DNA of 64,000 nt from Paenibacillus etheri (lineage in GTDB: Bacteria; Bacillota; Bacilli; Paenibacillales; Paenibacillaceae): NCBI RefSeq assembly GCF_001012825.1, contig NZ_LCZJ02000018.1, positions 425,122 through 489,121 on the forward strand, read 5' to 3'. Shown piece by piece: positions 61,319-64,000 of the stretch. Each line of letters begins with the position of its first letter. Positions within the stretch are counted from its first letter, which is position 1. A program made the translations under genes and the position numbers. The notes beneath the pieces were generated by a model, which searched no databases, was not told the DNA's origin, and worked only from the letters and a program-made list of their open reading frames with translations.

Positions 61319-62050
61319 TTGGATTACAAAGGGTCAGCGGTGTATGACAATGCAGATTTTTTCTATAACTATTTATTGAGAAGAAACAGAGCGGATAGCC
61401 CAAATAACATTATTGAAAAGCCGGTTATATATGATCTTATGGGTGATGTACTTGGGAAAAAGGTGCTCGATTTAGGATGCGGGGATGCTAAGTTCGGATA
61501 TGAGTTGCTTGAGCAGGGATGTAACTTTTACGAAGGTGTGGAAGGTTCAAGTAATATGTTCAAAGCGGCAAAAGAACTGTTAAAAACATCTAAAAGTAAG
61601 ATTCACCATGCTACTATGGAGAGTTGGAATTACCCAAAAGAGCAATATGATTTGGTAATTTCTCGATTGGCTATTCATTATTTACAAGACCTAAAACCAA
61701 TCTTTGATAGTATCCGTAGTGCCCTTATCCCTAATGGTCAGTTTATTTTTAGTGTTCAGCATCCGGTTCTAACATCATCCATGAATAGTGCAACAACTTC
61801 AGAAAGAAAGTCGGACTGGATCGTCGATAACTATTTTGAAAGCGGTAAGAGAAAGGAGCCTTGGATTGGAGAAAGTGTAGTTAAGTACCACAGAACTTTT
61901 GAAGAGTATTTTCAGACACTGAAACATGTTGGATTTAAGATAGAGGATATTAGAGAATGCAAGCCGAATTCCCAGTTTTTTAATAGTGAAGGCGAGTATA
62001 AGAGAAGGATGAGAATCCCACTTTTTCTCGTGTTTAAATGTATAAAATAA
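61319..62050 (+). CDS. class I SAM-dependent methyltransferase
   Basis: A 243-residue methyltransferase. SAM motif I is KVLDLGCGDAKFG; then VEGSSNMF, ATMESWNYPKEQYDLVISRLAIHYL and ALIPNGQFIFSVQHP follow in the usual order. TTG 61319 start, with AAGGAGGT 8 nt upstream. The acceptor is unknown; methylation of a small molecule is likely. Confidence 0.82.
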   Translation: MDYKGSAVYDNADFFYNYLLRRNRADSPNNIIEKPVIYDLMGDVLGKKVLDLGCGDAKFGYELLEQGCNFYEGVEGSSNMFKAAKELLKTSKSKIHHATMESWNYPKEQYDLVISRLAIHYLQDLKPIFDSIRSALIPNGQFIFSVQHPVLTSSMNSATTSERKSDWIVDNYFESGKRKEPWIGESVVKYHRTFEEYFQTLKHVGFKIEDIRECKPNSQFFNSEGEYKRRMRIPLFLVFKCIK

Positions 62051-62115
62051 TTTGTTGAAGTAACGCTAGTCTAATGAGCATATGAATGCAAAGAATTGCA
62101 ATAAGGAGGACTAAG

Positions 62116-62712
62116 ATGAAACGGATGCAGTTTATACGCCCAACCGAGCATTACGATCAAAGAATTACAGATATCGATGAGCAGATTTGTGCATTGATAA
62201 AATCACGTAAGGAACGCTCGGATAATAATCCAGGATTCCCATCTTTTGAGTATATTTCAGATTGGGCGGCGAAGTTTGAACTCTACGAGGATTTCTTGAA
62301 AACGGTATTTGGGACATTATTTAGTGAAGAGCATTTTAAACCGATGGTCGAGCCTACTGGTTTTACAAAACATATTGCTGTTCTACAATCCATAGAGAAG
62401 GATGAGTTCTTCTATACGCTGACCTCTATACGACAATACAATAATGCTAGTGTTATCACGCTTAGTCTGGATTGGGATATTACCACTGAGCTATACTCTA
62501 ATAAACCTAACCATTTTGAGTTATTTATAGATGAATCGTATGATTGTCGAATGACGAACGGCGGAAGTTCATCAGGACATGCAGCCTATAACTATGTAGT
62601 ATCTCCGCCCCTCCCCGACGATATCTCCGGTATTAAATTAGAGTTCAGGGAATTTAGTTCACCCTTAAAGAGGGATGGGACAGGTACTGAAATTGTGTTT
62701 AAGGTAGAATAA
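62116..62712 (+). CDS. hypothetical protein
   Basis: A 198-residue soluble protein. The first 45 residues are helical and charged (RITDIDEQICALIKSRKERSDN), and the rest is beta-rich (HIAVLQSIEKDEFFYTLTSI, VITLSLDWDITTELY, IKLEFREF). ATG 62116 is chosen because AAGGAGG lies 7 nt upstream; the frame starts earlier at 62086 without a site. No family or motif is recognised. Confidence 0.6.
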   Translation: MKRMQFIRPTEHYDQRITDIDEQICALIKSRKERSDNNPGFPSFEYISDWAAKFELYEDFLKTVFGTLFSEEHFKPMVEPTGFTKHIAVLQSIEKDEFFYTLTSIRQYNNASVITLSLDWDITTELYSNKPNHFELFIDESYDCRMTNGGSSSGHAAYNYVVSPPLPDDISGIKLEFREFSSPLKRDGTGTEIVFKVE

Positions 62713-62762
62713 CTATACAAAGTATTTTAACAATAGAATCTAGCAGGAAGAGGTACGTATCT

Positions 62763-63275
62763 ATGAATCAAATGATATGGCTAACTGGACTATCGGGTTC
62801 AGGTAAATCTACGCTTGCAGAGGAACTGAAAAATCACATTGAGAATTGCTACATTCTGGACGGTGATACATTGAGGAGAGGTATTAATCAGGATCTTCAA
62901 TTTAGCGAAAAAGATCGATTGGAGGTCGGCAGAAGAATTGGTGAGATTGGTAAGATTCTGCTTGATGCGAACCTGAATGTGATCGTTGCCTCGATCTCTC
63001 CATATCGCTCCACACGTGATAAGGTCCGTTCTCTCATAGGGGATTCCTACAAGGAAGTTTATGTTCAATGCCCTTTGGAAGTATGTGAGGAGAGAGATCC
63101 GAAAGGTCTATATAAACAAGCAAGAGCCGGACAAATCAAGCATTTTACGGGTATTGATTCTCCATATGAAGAGCCTATTTGCCCGGATGTGATCGTAGAG
63201 ACAGACAAGTTTTCGTTAGATGAATGCGTGTCGAAGATCCTTCAACACATATCAGCTATGTCATCCAGAACGTAG
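62763..63275 (+). CDS. adenylyl-sulfate kinase-like protein
   Basis: A 170-residue P-loop kinase of the CysC family: Walker A GLSGSGKST, DGDTLRRGINQDLQFSEKDR with the APS-binding residues, VIVASISPYRSTRDKVR and VYVQCPLEVCEERDPKGLYKQARAG. APS kinase makes PAPS from adenylyl sulfate and ATP. It is slightly short (family about 200) and no ATP sulfurylase or other cys gene is near, so it may serve a different small molecule. Confidence 0.8.
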   Translation: MNQMIWLTGLSGSGKSTLAEELKNHIENCYILDGDTLRRGINQDLQFSEKDRLEVGRRIGEIGKILLDANLNVIVASISPYRSTRDKVRSLIGDSYKEVYVQCPLEVCEERDPKGLYKQARAGQIKHFTGIDSPYEEPICPDVIVETDKFSLDECVSKILQHISAMSSRT

Positions 63276-63331
63276 CTGGAGGGGGCACATGGGATTTGCG
63301 CGGAGCTTATCGAAATGATTTATATAAAATG

Positions 63332-63370
63332 ACGAGCTAACCAATCAACGGTTACTCGTTTTTTTTTACG
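63332..63370 (+). terminator. terminator after the APS-kinase-like gene
   Basis: ACGAG-C-TAACC (63332-63342) pairs with GGTTACTCGT (63350-63359) with a bulged C, followed by nine or more T. Confidence 0.85.
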
Positions 63371-63420
63371 CCCCATTGCCAATAACGCTGCTGGAAAAAT
63401 TATGCCAATATTATTGTAAA

Positions 63421-63435
63421 TGATAATCATTATCA
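63421..63435. promoter_or_regulatory. perfect Fur box
   Basis: TGATAATCATTATCA, a 7-1-7 palindrome matching the Bacillus Fur consensus exactly. It precedes the AraC-type gene, so that gene should be repressed by iron. Confidence 0.85.
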
Positions 63436-63494
63436 TATATGATGGAGGTATAATCTCTCCAAATGGAGTGAAAGAGAAGGGGGAGAGTAAAACG

Positions 63495-64000
63495 GTGACA
63501 TTGAATAATCAAGCTTTGCTATGGAATCAGGCATTTATCAAAATCATAGATATACGACATACAAGAATGGAACAAGGCGAGGAGCTGCATGCGTATAGAA
63601 TGCCCTCAAGCGTCTTCTTATATGTGACTAAAGGTAGTGCACAGCTTCAACTGGACGGGATCTCTCACCTCGTCAGTCGTTTTTCCTTGCTCCATGGGGG
63701 TAAGGGTATCTACCTTGATATTACGGCAGATGAGCTGCTGGAATACTATATTATTTTGTATAAAGCGGTGCTAGCACTACCATCCCGTCAAGAAACGATC
63801 AAGCTGATGGAGCAGCACAATCCGTTTCAAATGCAATATGTATTTAAGCCCCATTATCCGATCTCAGTCTTCCATCATGTTACCTCCATGAGTAAGGAAT
63901 GGCATCGTTCGAATCTATTGGATAAGCTTCAAGTTAAAGCGATATTTTATCAAATGGTTTATGAAATTCTAGAACAGATGGAACGCCAGAATATTATAGC
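63495..64000 (+). CDS. AraC-type regulator, N-terminal part (partial, iron-regulated)
   Basis: The frame opens at GTG 63495 (AAGGGGGAG about 9 nt upstream) and runs off the window end, giving 168 codons. Visible parts: TRMEQGEELHAYRMPSSVFLYVTKGSAQLQLDG, a cupin-like sensory domain, then GKGIYLDITADELLEYYIILYK and a helical stretch. This matches the N-terminal part of AraC regulators such as Bacillus Btr, which combine a sensory domain, an AraC HTH and often a siderophore-binding domain. The Fur box supports an iron-uptake role. The HTH itself lies outside the window. Confidence 0.6.
   Translation, partial: MTLNNQALLWNQAFIKIIDIRHTRMEQGEELHAYRMPSSVFLYVTKGSAQLQLDGISHLVSRFSLLHGGKGIYLDITADELLEYYIILYKAVLALPSRQETIKLMEQHNPFQMQYVFKPHYPISVFHHVTSMSKEWHRSNLLDKLQVKAIFYQMVYEILEQMERQNII

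Noticed and set aside
1-64000. Search for tRNA, rRNA, CRISPR, insertion sequences and riboswitches
   Set aside because: By eye no cloverleaf with CCA end, no regular repeat-spacer array, no transposase and no known riboswitch core was found; a covariance-model search would be decisive.

Overview
The window reads as chromosomal DNA of a low-to-moderate GC, spore-former-type Firmicute, most likely Paenibacillus or a close relative. This rests on Bacillus-type ribosome binding sites with frequent GTG/TTG starts, sigma-A promoters, an rbsRKDACB order as in Bacillus, an LtaS-type lipoteichoic acid synthase, an S-layer-homology-like tail on a secreted hydrolase, many PadR/MarR/TetR one-component regulators, and intergenic hairpin repeats of a type I associate with Paenibacillus. 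No rRNA, tRNA, CRISPR array, prophage or intact insertion sequence was seen.

Layout. 1-284: 3' end of an MgtC-like protein. 581-13218: a long co-oriented cluster with a ROK repressor, a Ser-Lys type asparaginase, a dipeptide-type ABC importer (SBP, two permeases, two ATPases), M17 aminopeptidase, CutC-family protein, ROK sugar kinase and GH29 alpha-L-fucosidase. Together these look like an import and breakdown route for fucosylated glyco-asparagine or glycopeptides, and this is the best candidate for an undescribed system here. 13302-14631: PadR plus a HAAS-type membrane protein. 14893-19108: an APH-fold kinase, then a MarR-controlled quinone/aromatic stress operon (ring-cleaving dioxygenase, LLM flavin oxidoreductase, FMN reductase) with the same operator in opposite orientation at both promoters. 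19185-19358: hairpin repeat cluster. 19504-20598: an HTH_42 (AlkZ/YcaQ-like) protein. 20979-23614: a BaiCD/dienoyl-CoA-reductase-like flavoenzyme divergent from a PadR regulator across an operator-like inverted repeat.

23613-30462 is a worn accessory stretch: a decayed gene, alkaline phosphatase, an isoprenylcysteine-methyltransferase-like protein, MepB, an APH-like kinase with a probable C-terminal frameshift, a CWC protein, a 5'-nucleotidase-like HAD, and a PadR/HAAS pair whose membrane gene carries an in-frame amber stop and then a frameshift. 30541-34402: TetR with its operator, then an FtsX permease and ATPase. 34779-39305: another APH-like kinase, GNAT, a membrane protein, and a LacI repressor/MFS exporter pair. 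39616-47856: a bactofilin-like lipoprotein, histidine phosphatase, LysR, a heterodimeric ABC exporter with an ArsR-like regulator, and DinB. 48134-53857: the ribose operon. 53926-62050: LTA synthase, ECF sigma/anti-sigma pair, tandem membrane paralogues, a beta-lactamase-fold lipoprotein and a methyltransferase. 62116-64000: an unknown protein, an APS-kinase-like protein and, behind a perfect Fur box, the start of an AraC-type regulator cut by the window edge.

Most transcription units are small regulator-plus-target modules, and many regulators sit next to a visible palindromic operator.
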